Origin: a virus
DNA length: 51,346 nt
Reading direction: 5' to 3' (one strand)
Virus record (IMG/VR): IMGVR_UViG_3300005515_000005
Span: 1-51,346 of that record
Part shown: positions 15,459 to 23,054 of the stretch, in pieces
Position numbering within the stretch: position 1 is the stretch's first letter
How the letters are laid out: each line of letters begins with the position of its first letter
Made by a program: the position numbers and the translations under genes
The notes under the pieces: generated by a model
Told to the model about the DNA's origin: nothing
The model's input: the letters and a program-made list of their open reading frames with translations, nothing else
Database searches by the model: none

Positions 15459-16232
15459 TTGACGGAAGGTTACGTCGAGTTCGAGTTCGATTTGCCTTCG
15501 GCCCTGCTCCAGAGTCTCGTGAACGAGTTCGCGAAGATGGACTCGGCCTCGCTGACGCACCAGCACACGATGCAGGTGCCGGACGAACAAGGCGTCTATC
15601 AGCTCCTTGTCGGCGGTCAGGTCGTGTATGTCGGCAAAACAGACGCCGACTCCGGCCTCAGGGGACGTTTGTCGAAACACGCGTGGACCATCCAGCATCG
15701 CCAGAACTTGAAGCCCGATGACGTGCAGTTTAAGTGCGCTCGCGTTTTCGTCTTCACGGCGATGGACTTGGAAAAGCTGCTTATCCGGCACTACGCGCAG
15801 ACGGCGGACGTGTGGTGGAACTTCAGCGGCTTTGGATCGAACGACCCCGGCCGCAATCGAGACCAGACCGAACTGAAGGCCGCAGGATTTGACGCCGTCT
15901 ATCCGATCGATCTCGACCATCCCGTTGGCATCAAGACCGATGGTGGCGTTCCGGCGGGGCGGGTTCTGGATGAGCTGCGTTCCGAGTTGCCCTACACCCT
16001 TCGAGCCGAAGGTGACGGCAGCAGAGGTCGCCGGCCGCACCCTGACCTCCTGAACAGCATCGTTGAGCCATTCGTAGTGAAGCCATCGACCACCCGTGAA
16101 GTACTCACCTCGGTATTGAACGTCCTCCCGGAAGGATGGCAGGCTACCGCACTGCCGGGGCGAATTATCATGTACCGAGAAAACAGAAATTACAGCGCGG
16201 GCGTTGTCATCGGGCGTAGCGGCGAGCGCTGA
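15459..16232 (+). CDS. GIY-YIG restriction endonuclease, Eco29kI-like
   Basis: The product has 257 residues from the TTG at 15459, 2 bases after the methyltransferase stop, with GGAG at 15448..15451. The alternative ATG at 15537 would trim the N-terminus. The GIY-YIG core reads GVYQLLVGGQVVYVGK (45..60), R70 and H74 in GRLSKH, a downstream E in MDLEKLLIRHY and N in WWNFSGFGSNDPGR. This last segment is like that of the Eco29kI family of type IIP enzymes. It is somewhat longer than Eco29kI. The downstream gene converges with a 6-base gap. Confidence 0.85.
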   Translation: MTEGYVEFEFDLPSALLQSLVNEFAKMDSASLTHQHTMQVPDEQGVYQLLVGGQVVYVGKTDADSGLRGRLSKHAWTIQHRQNLKPDDVQFKCARVFVFTAMDLEKLLIRHYAQTADVWWNFSGFGSNDPGRNRDQTELKAAGFDAVYPIDLDHPVGIKTDGGVPAGRVLDELRSELPYTLRAEGDGSRGRRPHPDLLNSIVEPFVVKPSTTREVLTSVLNVLPEGWQATALPGRIIMYRENRNYSAGVVIGRSGER

Positions 16233-16238
16233 AACGAC

Positions 16239-16907
16239 CTACTGCGTGACGAGGTCGGAAACGATGTCCATCTCCTCCACCCACGACCGCCATAGGTAAT
16301 CCTTCGTCGCAGGATCCGTCCACTTCATCACATCGGAAGGATGCTTGAAATCAGTGTCCTGGTACCGAACGCGTGCGGCCCTGACCATGGTTAGGGTGTC
16401 GCCGCAGACGTGCGCGCTTGCGTTTCTGCAGGTCTGCAAGTCCTTCAAGGAAGTTACGCCGGCGAAACCGCTGAGCATCGTGCCAGAATTCGTGGGAGCA
16501 AGGCCTGCGACGATCAGATTAGCCTTGCCGACATCACCCCAGGTTGGCTCCTGATGACGGCCTTTCACGGCCTTGATCTTCGTCACGGGCTTCGATTGTG
16601 CAAGGAGTTGCGCAACGTAAGCAATCTCCAGCTCCGAGTTTCCGTTGTAGGCTGGCGAGGACACCGCGACGCCGGCGGTTGTGTTCGCACCCCTCGTCGC
16701 GCCCATGATCGCGTCCCGGCAGAACTCGCACCACGCTTGCCACAGGGAGGAGATCAGGCCCTCCTGTAGAGCGAAGCGGTCGACCGTCTTCGTCACCGAC
16801 GGCGACAGGACGTGGCGCTCGAACGCCTTGTCCAGAGTCGTCACGCGCATCAGGAGCTTGCTGCGGAGTTGATCAAAAGAGATGGGCATATGCCGGGTCT
16901 TGGACAT
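16239..16907 (-). CDS. HEPN-like putative RNase, partner of DUF262 protein
   Basis: The product has 222 residues; the start is ATG 16907 or ATG 16889. It is mostly helical and carries C-R161-N-A-S-A-H166, the R-x4-H signature of HEPN ribonucleases, in the setting LKDLQTCRNASAHVCGD typical of RiboL-PSP-type HEPN domains. The gene overlaps the end of the DUF262 gene by 35 bp. HEPN effectors paired with a sensor are a recurring plan in toxin-antitoxin and abortive-infection systems, so this is probably the effector of a two-gene defence unit. No named system is claimed. Confidence 0.6.
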   Translation of the reverse strand: MSKTRHMPISFDQLRSKLLMRVTTLDKAFERHVLSPSVTKTVDRFALQEGLISSLWQAWCEFCRDAIMGATRGANTTAGVAVSSPAYNGNSELEIAYVAQLLAQSKPVTKIKAVKGRHQEPTWGDVGKANLIVAGLAPTNSGTMLSGFAGVTSLKDLQTCRNASAHVCGDTLTMVRAARVRYQDTDFKHPSDVMKWTDPATKDYLWRSWVEEMDIVSDLVTQ

Positions 16908-17949
16908 CGACGCCGATGGCGCGGAGGATGGACATCGTGCGTGCGTATCTTCTCGGGAGGCGGTTCACTGCGGCCTCGCAGCCCCAGACGTACCTCTCGT
17001 ACGGTCCGTCCACCTCCTTCGCCTCGTGCGCCTGCGCGAGCGCCAGAAGGTTGTTGACCGCCTGGTTACGATCTGCAACGAACCGTCCGTGACTCTGGAT
17101 ATTGTATTCTCCAGTGATCTGGGCGATCCCGAACCGAGAGTGCAGTAGAGCCGTTACAAGCGAGTGGAGAGCGTATGACTTCATCATGTGGGTCTCCCTG
17201 AGATCGCCCAGCTCTCCACCGATGAAGTCAAAGACGCTTTTCAAGTCCGAGTAATAGTTGGCACCGTTTGGGAAATCGTCGTCGTAATGCTTGTAGAGAC
17301 GGGTCAAGTCGGCGGCGCTCGTGCTAATGATTCCGCGTTCCATGGCAAGAACGCTCTCGGAAATCAGTTCGGCGTCGGCCATACGGAGTATCTGCCGATC
17401 CGTGAAGACACCGAACTGCACGAAAAACTCGCTCAGTCCGTCTGACATCTCGTTGACGAACCACTTGAACTGACCCTGATACGTCGAGTGCCGCTTTTCC
17501 GGCTCGTTGAGGGGCAGCGTGTAGGCGTTCATACGCCGGAACATCTGGAGGATTTCTGCTCGCGTAGCATTGCGGATGACGTCCACGCTGACGGCGTAGC
17601 CCATAAAGCGATCCTGATCCTCGTCAGGAAGCTGCGCGAAGGTCATCCCACGGAACCGTGACTCGCCCTTGATCTCGAACTCGTTGTTGAAAAAGCGCCG
17701 GATCGTCGTGATGCGCTGTTGGCCGTCGACTATCTCCTTCCGCATGCGGCGGTCGGGACGGTTGAGGAACTCGTAAAGGTAAATCTTCGGGAACGGGTAG
17801 CCTTCGAGGATCGTATCGATGAAATAAGACGACGGACCATGCGGCCAGAGACCAGTGCCGCGCTGGTACTCGCGGTTCACGATAAGCTCCTTGCGTTCGA
17901 GCATGTCGATGATCTCGGCAACGGAGTAGTTGTTCGTATTGATTTGCAT
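16873..17949 (-). CDS. DUF262 (GmrSD N-terminal/ParB-like) protein
   Basis: The product has 358 residues. N-terminal hallmarks of DUF262 are VNREYQRGTGLW (24..35), F-P-K-I-Y-L-Y-E and the defining DGQQR box (75..79, VDGQQRITTI); downstream come MFRRMNAYTLPLN and EKRHS. DUF262 domains occur in GmrSD-type and other phage-defence nucleases, where the box is linked to nucleotide use. There is no C-terminal HNH (DUF1524) domain. Instead the next gene supplies a HEPN-like protein, so a split system is likely. RBS AAGGATC; 28 bp after the exported-protein gene. Confidence 0.85.
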   Translation of the reverse strand: MQINTNNYSVAEIIDMLERKELIVNREYQRGTGLWPHGPSSYFIDTILEGYPFPKIYLYEFLNRPDRRMRKEIVDGQQRITTIRRFFNNEFEIKGESRFRGMTFAQLPDEDQDRFMGYAVSVDVIRNATRAEILQMFRRMNAYTLPLNEPEKRHSTYQGQFKWFVNEMSDGLSEFFVQFGVFTDRQILRMADAELISESVLAMERGIISTSAADLTRLYKHYDDDFPNGANYYSDLKSVFDFIGGELGDLRETHMMKSYALHSLVTALLHSRFGIAQITGEYNIQSHGRFVADRNQAVNNLLALAQAHEAKEVDGPYERYVWGCEAAVNRLPRRYARTMSILRAIGVDVQDPAYAHLF

Positions 17950-17977
17950 GAGTAGATCCTTGGATGGCGGGCCGAGA

Positions 17978-18553
17978 CTACTTCGACTTCCACCCCTTAA
18001 GAAACTGCGAAAAGAAGACTTTGATGCTATCGTTTACATAGGGAGCGATATCCCGCGCCACTTGCTGATCGCCGAAGCCGGCTCCGATGGTCGTCCTCTC
18101 CCAGAAGACCAGGTCTCCACCCCTCGGAGACGCTTCCGGGTCGCCCGGCTTGGCGTCCTGTTCGATGGCGGTGCTGTAGAATTTCTCGGCAGTCAGACGA
18201 ACATGCACGCCGAGAGGTCCGTTCCTGCTCGACGTCGCGCTGGTGTCTAGTTCGAGAATGAGGGGCGTGCCCAGGCTGCGGGAGTTGACGGTCATCCGGA
18301 ACATGTCCTCGCCATCGGAAACCCGATGCGGGATCCCGGAGTTCTCGGCGAGATAGTTGAACTCGGCCGAAGCCGACTGACAAATGGCGTCCCTGACGAG
18401 CGTGTTGGCGGCGTTCGGCACACAATGCAGAACGATGCCCGTCCAACCCTTAAATTGCGCGATGACGAACTGTCGTTCCTCGTCGTCTTCCTGCGCGTGC
18501 GCTGGGTACGTTGTCACAGCAGCTAGCGCGGTTGCTATCAGTAGTCCTTTCAT
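17978..18553 (-). CDS. Exported protein with signal peptide, unknown
   Basis: The product has 191 residues from the ATG at 18553 after GAGGGG. A clear signal peptide (MKGLLIATALAAVTTYPAHA, cleavage after AHA) precedes an acidic stretch and a periplasmic domain with two cysteines (LHCVPNAAN... AICQSA). It lies 28 bp upstream of the DUF262 gene on the same strand, so the three genes may be one operon. Whether it shares in defence or is merely neighbouring cargo is unknown. Confidence 0.65.
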   Translation of the reverse strand: MKGLLIATALAAVTTYPAHAQEDDEERQFVIAQFKGWTGIVLHCVPNAANTLVRDAICQSASAEFNYLAENSGIPHRVSDGEDMFRMTVNSRSLGTPLILELDTSATSSRNGPLGVHVRLTAEKFYSTAIEQDAKPGDPEASPRGGDLVFWERTTIGAGFGDQQVARDIAPYVNDSIKVFFSQFLKGWKSK

Positions 18554-18613
18554 GAGCCCCTCAACCCTACGTCGGCAAGTCGTAGCATGGAGCACGATCG
18601 ATGTCAGCGGTTT

Positions 18614-18629
18614 CCGCCGGCCGTTTGCA
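18614..18629 (+). promoter_or_regulatory. GCCGGCCG-TTTGCA upstream element (copy 5)
   Basis: CCGCCGGCCG (18614..18623) is followed by TTTGCA, then CCCAGC. The start at 18685 is 56 bp downstream. It lies in the divergent gap between the exported protein and the gene at 18685. Confidence 0.4.
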
Positions 18630-18684
18630 CCCAGCATGGACGTCGCCCACCATTGTCAGCAGGCACCAACACGAGGAGGGAAAG

Positions 18685-19059
18685 ATGCCGGAGATCATTC
18701 AATGGAAGTCGATGGAACCGCTGCAGGAGGGCTGGCGCGGCTTTCTAGGCGACGTATGTATCTTCGCGGTCATCCCGTGGGCGGAAGAAAAGGAGCGGTG
18801 GCCGTGGCAGCTTCAGAATTTGAGGCCGGACCTTATTGAGCAGGAGGCTGTGGTAGCGGCCAGAACGAGCGACGAGGCCAAGCATTTCGCGGAGATGGGC
18901 GTCACCTGGTTCCTGAGGCGCGCGCGGCTTTTGCCGGCGACTGATGAGCAGCTCGACGCCACCATCCAATCGTATCGTAACCGAGAAGCAGAGCAGGATC
19001 GATACCGGTGGCTTCGCGAGACCGGATGGTGGGAACCCGTCGAACCAGTAGCAGACTGA
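18685..19059 (+). CDS. Small protein rich in Trp and Glu, unknown
   Basis: The product has 124 residues from the ATG at 18685 after GAGGAGGG. It has many Trp and Glu residues (IQWKSMEPLQEGWRGFLGD, EEKERWPWQLQNL) and a helical C-terminus (AEQDRYRWLRETGWWEPVEP). It stands alone between an upstream element and a perfect terminator, a classic moron layout. Function unknown. Confidence 0.65.
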   Translation: MPEIIQWKSMEPLQEGWRGFLGDVCIFAVIPWAEEKERWPWQLQNLRPDLIEQEAVVAARTSDEAKHFAEMGVTWFLRRARLLPATDEQLDATIQSYRNREAEQDRYRWLRETGWWEPVEPVAD

Positions 19060-19063
19060 TCCC

Positions 19064-19085
19064 AAGCCGCCTCCGGGCGGCTTTT
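19064..19085 (+). terminator. Rho-independent terminator of the 18685 gene
   Basis: AAGCCGCC (19064..19071) and GGCGGCTT (19076..19083) form a perfect stem with a TCCG tetraloop, ending in TTTT. It lies 5 bp after the stop codon. Confidence 0.9.
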
Positions 19086-19135
19086 CCATATCGTCGAAGC
19101 CCATTGGCGGTTGCGCGAAGTGCTGCTGCGACACG

Positions 19136-20074
19136 TCATGCGGTGTCTATAGTCCATCCCGCCAGATCGAAGTGTTGGTTGACGACCTCTTCCAAGGCTT
19201 GGTGTAGGACATCCTGAGAAGCGAGAAGCGAAACGAGATCGCGCGCTGCCTCTTTCTGATCTGATCCATAAAGAGCCAGGGCGCCTCGCACTACCGCCTG
19301 GCGTGAAGTCCTCTTCTTCAGCGTGCCTTTGAAACGCGACTTGTTCACACCGAGGGCGAGCCAGATGCCGCTGATGCCCACATCGACCTCATCCGCAAGC
19401 ACCCGATCCTTCTGAAAAATAGACGGCTGCTTTAGAATGTGGTCCAAGCTATGCAGATCGTTTCCTAGGATGAAGGCAAGCATCCTGCCTGCGGTGACTT
19501 GAGTATGCTGCGCGCGATCGGGACACGACGGGCCGTTGAGCCGGCAGTAGTTCGGGTTATGGGTGATGAACTCAAAGCCACTGGACTCCGAAAGATCAAG
19601 GTTTCGGTCGATCATGAATTCGGACGTGCACTTCGTGTTCCAGAACCACTCGCCGTTTTGCTCCTTGAGCGGCCCGCTGTCCGTCTTCGGATCGTAGGGC
19701 GTCACCAGCTTCGAGGAACTTAGGTCACGATCCGTCATCAGCATCCGATAAGCTGGGGGCGAGTACTTGTCCATCGCCTCGACCCAGTAGAACCGTCTAC
19801 CCTCCGCAAGTGTCTCCCACGGGAAGCTGAATTGCACATTGCCGTAGATCGAGCCGTACGCCCAGGTGTTTGCCGACAACCATACGACCGACATCCTCGA
19901 CTTGTTCAGCCTGCTTTCGTCGTAGACAAGACCTGCCCGGATTCCTTCGTCTTCGAGAATGCGCCGGGCGGCGGGTATATGAACGATATGATGCACGGTT
20001 TCGAGCTTCGCAGTGCCGGTCGGGGTCTTGCCTCCCGACGGTAGCTTCACCTCGTAATCATCCCATTCCGCCAT
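19136..20074 (-). CDS. Unknown protein, possible ADP-ribosyltransferase-like fold
   Basis: The product has 312 residues from the ATG at 20074 after GGAGGATC. The N-terminal 120 residues have H-H-I-V-H-I-P-A-A-R-R-I-L near 28, SVVWLSANTW near 62 and YGNVQFSFPW near 77. This order (an early His in a strand before a helix, a Ser-rich strand, an aromatic 'FSFPW' strand) recalls ART-fold toxins such as the DarT group, but the match is by eye and weak. The middle has CRLNGPSCP and the C-terminus is helical. It is monocistronic, with its own upstream GTTTGC element on the minus strand near 20126. A defence or toxin role is inferred from the neighbourhood. Confidence 0.55.
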   Translation of the reverse strand: MAEWDDYEVKLPSGGKTPTGTAKLETVHHIVHIPAARRILEDEGIRAGLVYDESRLNKSRMSVVWLSANTWAYGSIYGNVQFSFPWETLAEGRRFYWVEAMDKYSPPAYRMLMTDRDLSSSKLVTPYDPKTDSGPLKEQNGEWFWNTKCTSEFMIDRNLDLSESSGFEFITHNPNYCRLNGPSCPDRAQHTQVTAGRMLAFILGNDLHSLDHILKQPSIFQKDRVLADEVDVGISGIWLALGVNKSRFKGTLKKRTSRQAVVRGALALYGSDQKEAARDLVSLLASQDVLHQALEEVVNQHFDLAGWTIDTA

Positions 20075-20125
20075 GCCGATCCTCCTGTTTTCGCCGACTT
20101 AGCAGGCGTCCTCCTGCATGGCAAA

Positions 20126-20141
20126 CGGCCGGTGGCTTGCG
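20126..20141. promoter_or_regulatory. Divergent GGCCGG/TTTGC elements (copy 6)
   Basis: On the plus strand CGGCCGGTGG is followed by CTTGCG, 46 bp before the start at 20188. On the minus strand the overlapping CCGGCCGTTTGCCATGC (starting near 20132) precedes the start at 20074 by about 45 bp. Each of the divergent genes thus has a copy. Confidence 0.4.
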
Positions 20142-20187
20142 TCCAGCGCAGCCGGCGGCATGGGAGACACCAGCGAGAAGGAGCGAG

Positions 20188-20292
20188 ATGTCGAACGAGA
20201 TTAAGAAGGGAACCGGCGACGCCGCGTTCGACGACCGGGACTTTTTCGAAGATGAAATCGCCCAGGAGGAATGGGTGAAGAGGTCGGTGTAA
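20188..20292 (+). CDS. 34-residue acidic peptide gene
   Basis: The ATG at 20188 follows GAAGGAGCGAG. The product (MSNEIKKGTGDAAFDDRDFF...) is acidic with a basic end (EEWVKRSV). It is preceded by the upstream element and ends 20 bp before the convergent oxygenase gene. The good ribosome site and own control element make it credible despite its size. Confidence 0.55.
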   Translation: MSNEIKKGTGDAAFDDRDFFEDEIAQEEWVKRSV

Positions 20293-20311
20293 GAACCATT
20301 TCTTAGCTTGG

Positions 20312-20905
20312 TTACGCCGGGAAGAATCGGCCGTCCTCATCTTCACGCGACAAATAAACAAATGAACCTATTGCATATTTTGCGGCCCCCGTTGGCGAGT
20401 TCCCCCGGTGGACGTGTGTCCAAAAAGGCGGAAACAGCACAATCGTACCTCTCTTCGGCGTGATCGAAATTTGATCACGCCAAAACTCTAGTTCACCGCC
20501 TATGACACTGTTGAGATAGAGGATTGCGGTTAGCGTCCGACGGTCCCTGCCTCGCTGTAGACTATCCATGTGCCACACGAACCCCCCGCCGGGTTCTACC
20601 CGCTCTACCCTCGGCTTCGTCCAAATGTGGGGTTCCTTCAGTATCGCCGACAAGCCTGGATGAGCTATCGAAGCCTCTATCGCTGCTTCAGAGAAACGCT
20701 GAGAGATGAACTCTTCAAGCAACTCGCCATTCTTTAGTTGAGATAGCAGTACCACCTCGCCTCGTCGGGCCACCGGATTTGAAGAATTGTAAACATGGCT
20801 TGGGATTCGCTGGTCCATGGCGTCAAATCCGTCGATGATCGTTTGGCATGTAGCCTCATCAACGGCGTCCTCGAACACCCACGTCTCGTTGGCAACCTCC
20901 TTCAT
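20312..20905 (-). CDS. 2-oxoglutarate/Fe(II)-dependent oxygenase (prolyl-hydroxylase-like)
   Basis: The product has 197 residues from the ATG at 20905 (GTG 20911 possible); AAGGGGG precedes. The double-stranded beta-helix motif is seen as WHMD (metal ligands H114 and D116 in the longer numbering), then RTLTAILYLN, GGELEFW, a distal His in FPPFWTHVHRG (H166 or H168) and a 2OG-binding Lys in AAKYAIGSF. It should hydroxylate a protein or small molecule using 2OG and O2. It is divergent from the Tat/MauG pair and may act in the same cargo pathway. The base composition looks AT-richer than the phage genes. Confidence 0.8.
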   Translation of the reverse strand: MKEVANETWVFEDAVDEATCQTIIDGFDAMDQRIPSHVYNSSNPVARRGEVVLLSQLKNGELLEEFISQRFSEAAIEASIAHPGLSAILKEPHIWTKPRVERVEPGGGFVWHMDSLQRGRDRRTLTAILYLNSVIGGELEFWRDQISITPKRGTIVLFPPFWTHVHRGNSPTGAAKYAIGSFVYLSREDEDGRFFPA

Positions 20906-20982
20906 ACTCACCCCCTTGTCGCCCCACTTGCTGTATGAGACTATGCGAATGCACGGATATGTTGCAACAGGGGGGAAAGGTC

Positions 20983-21369
20983 ATGGACAACGAAATTACT
21001 CGTCGTGTACTTCTTTCTACATCGCTTGGAATGATTGCAGCTACAGTTGCAATGCGCGAGGCATCAGCGAAAGTATCGGCAGATGGGCAACGCGTAGACG
21101 TCCTGATCAATATCAAATGGAATGACGGTAAAGGGGTTCAAGGTGCGAGAGTGTTTGATCACATCCCCAACCGCCTGCTCGGAGAAACTAATGCAGCGGG
21201 AGATTTTTTCTTTACGGCGGATTTTGGAACAGTAATTCGCCTAGTTGAGCCAAAGTACGGATTGCAACAATCTCTCTTCAGCGTTGCAGGAGTTCCTCGC
21301 ACAGATAAAAGCGAGGTGCCTGGTTCCAACGCGATGACCTCGAGCTTCGCGGAAGGCTGGACTCTTTAG
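20983..21369 (+). CDS. Tat-type exported beta-sandwich protein, possible MauG substrate
   Basis: The product has 128 residues from the ATG at 20983 after GGGGGGAAAGG. The N-terminus has a twin arginine (EITRRVLLSTSLGMIAAT) and an ASA-like cleavage site near 30. The mature domain (VDVLINIKWNDGKGVQGARV, then LLGETNAAGDFFF) resembles carboxypeptidase-regulatory/MetallophosN-like beta sandwiches. Only two Trp remain, one internal (KWND) and one in the last residues (EGWTL). Its stop is 4 bp before the MauG-like gene, so it may be the partner that enzyme oxidises, but this is inference. Confidence 0.65.
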   Translation: MDNEITRRVLLSTSLGMIAATVAMREASAKVSADGQRVDVLINIKWNDGKGVQGARVFDHIPNRLLGETNAAGDFFFTADFGTVIRLVEPKYGLQQSLFSVAGVPRTDKSEVPGSNAMTSSFAEGWTL

Positions 21370-21373
21370 GCTG

Positions 21374-22279
21374 ATGCCTAACCTCTACGTCTGCTTATTC
21401 CTATCTGCCATTGCTTTCTGGAGTTCACAGGCATCGGCCTCCGATGCCTGCAACCCCGCCGCATTGGGCAAACATCTGTTCTCAGATCGAAAAATCTCAC
21501 TAAACGCGGTGTCGTGCAGCAGTTGTCACCGCCCTGAAATGAGCTACCAAGACGGTGAGGAGCGTCCTCTAGGTAGGGCCGGATTAGTTCTCCCGCGCAA
21601 TACACCAAGCCTGCAACACATTCTCCTTTATAAGAGCTATGGTTGGGATGGTCGGAACCCGAAACTTTCAGACCAGATTAGGGAAGTCCTACTTGCGCCG
21701 ACAGAAATTAACCTATCGGCGGAAGCCCTAAGGCTTTCGATTTCTGACGTTTGCCCTGGCACGCTAAATGGACGCCAACATGACGATGCTCTCGCGTTGG
21801 CAGTCACCGCGCTTGCCGAATACGTCGAAGGGGTCGCATCATTCTCCAAGCCATGGGCAGAGCAGAATTTGTCTTCAAATCTTCTCCGCGGCTATCAAAT
21901 TTTCAAGCGCACCGGTTGCGCCGCTTGCCATCCCGCACCTACCTTCACTGACGGCGGTTTTCACGATATTGGGCTTGAGCGCCGGCGTATACTGCCGCAA
22001 TCGTCAGGCCTAACGTCCCAGGGACAAACCTTTACCCTTGGCATAGATTACGGCCGCGGCAATGTTGTCTCTGGCAACAATGCTGTTTACGCGTTCAGGA
22101 CACCAACACTTCTTGATGTAAACCAGACCGGACCCTTCATGCATGACGGTCGATTTCATTCGCTTCGCGAGGTAATTGACTTTTTCCGGAGGCAAGAAGC
22201 GTTCAGCGTTACAGAGGAAGAGCAACAGCTCTTAATCGAGTTCATTTCAAGCCTTTCATCGAGAGGTGGGGGCCCCTGA
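21374..22279 (+). CDS. MauG-like dihaem cytochrome c peroxidase family protein
   Basis: The product has 301 residues. A signal peptide ends near SQASA (22). Two haem-binding CxxCH motifs lie at C48-SS-C51-H52 and C182-AA-C185-H186, the spacing of dihaem bacterial cytochrome c peroxidases and MauG. The C-terminal R-T-P-T-L-L-D...GPFMHDGRF is a family landmark. Members reduce H2O2 or carry out long-range oxidation of Trp residues in partner proteins in the periplasm. It is translated right after a small Tat-type protein. This is an unusual cargo for a prophage. The long plain coding stretch shows no frameshift. Confidence 0.88.
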   Translation: MPNLYVCLFLSAIAFWSSQASASDACNPAALGKHLFSDRKISLNAVSCSSCHRPEMSYQDGEERPLGRAGLVLPRNTPSLQHILLYKSYGWDGRNPKLSDQIREVLLAPTEINLSAEALRLSISDVCPGTLNGRQHDDALALAVTALAEYVEGVASFSKPWAEQNLSSNLLRGYQIFKRTGCAACHPAPTFTDGGFHDIGLERRRILPQSSGLTSQGQTFTLGIDYGRGNVVSGNNAVYAFRTPTLLDVNQTGPFMHDGRFHSLREVIDFFRRQEAFSVTEEEQQLLIEFISSLSSRGGGP

Positions 22280-22380
22280 GACCCTGCCCCTAATGCGGGT
22301 AATTCGCGACCCCAAGTGAACTCTCCTTCCGATTTTTTTTCTCATCGATCAGCATCAGCACCCCCACAGGCATTGTCGTT

Positions 22381-22390
22381 GAATCTTGCA
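22381..22390 (+). promoter_or_regulatory. GAATCTTGCA element before terminase
   Basis: The 10-mer GAATCTTGCA lies 53 bp before the terminase small-subunit start, in the 154-bp gap after the cargo cassette. The preceding T8 run (about 22332..22339) has no convincing stem. It is a candidate start signal for the late operon. Confidence 0.5.
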
Positions 22391-22433
22391 CGCGTTCCGG
22401 GCGCAATCTCCGAGAAAACACGGAGTTGCAAGC

Positions 22434-23051
22434 ATGCCGAGACGCAAAATCACGCCGCCGACGGTGCTGAATCCCGAGGACGGATTCGATGGATCGGCCA
22501 CACCCCACCTTGAGGATTCATCACCCCCTCTTACGAAGAGGGAAGCGGCGAAAGCGCGGCACGTTTCGCTGAAGACGGCAGCCGCGATGCTGAACCGCGA
22601 TCGCAACACCGTCATGAAATGGCTCGACCAGGGATGCCCGTTCGTCGAGCGCGGCGACAAAGATCGCGGGATCTCGTGGACATTGGACCTCGCGGACGTC
22701 GTGAAGTGGCTCGAAGAGCGCGCCGCGAAGAACGTGGCCGATCGGATGGGCGGTATCGAGGGCCAGGTCTCGGAGGACGAGGCGAAAAGGCGCATCGCCG
22801 TCGCCAAGATGATCACCGAGGAGACCGAAGCCGCCGAGGCGGTCAAGATGGTGGCTCGCGTGCACGAAATGCTGTCGATCATCAAGAAGGACTACGCCGA
22901 GCTGCGCTCCCGCCTCATGGGTGTACCCGACGCCCTTGCGGCGAAAGTGGACGCGAAGATGCGAGATCGTGTCCGGAAGGCGTCGGAGGACCTCATCCGC
23001 AACGCGCTGTCCTCCCTTTCCGCGGACAAGGGCACGGAAAATCAGGGGTAA
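22434..23051 (+). CDS. Terminase small subunit (lambda Nu1-like)
   Basis: The product has 205 residues from the ATG at 22434 after GGAG with 8-base spacing. The region LTKREAAKARHVSLKTAAAM ... NTVMKWLDQGCPFVERGD (about 33..75) is the winged-helix DNA-binding domain of Nu1-like subunits. A long helical C-terminal half mediates assembly with the large subunit. It recognises cos/pac on phage DNA. It is the first gene of the head module, 3 bp before the large subunit. Confidence 0.85.
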   Translation: MPRRKITPPTVLNPEDGFDGSATPHLEDSSPPLTKREAAKARHVSLKTAAAMLNRDRNTVMKWLDQGCPFVERGDKDRGISWTLDLADVVKWLEERAAKNVADRMGGIEGQVSEDEAKRRIAVAKMITEETEAAEAVKMVARVHEMLSIIKKDYAELRSRLMGVPDALAAKVDAKMRDRVRKASEDLIRNALSSLSADKGTENQG

Positions 23052-23054
23052 GGC

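Noticed and set aside
13890-16232. Avoidance of CCGCGG in the element as proof of the restriction site
   Set aside because: CCGCGG is present many times in the window, so site avoidance gives no support for specificity.
22332-22339. Terminator at the T8 run before terminase
   Set aside because: No stable stem directly precedes the T run.
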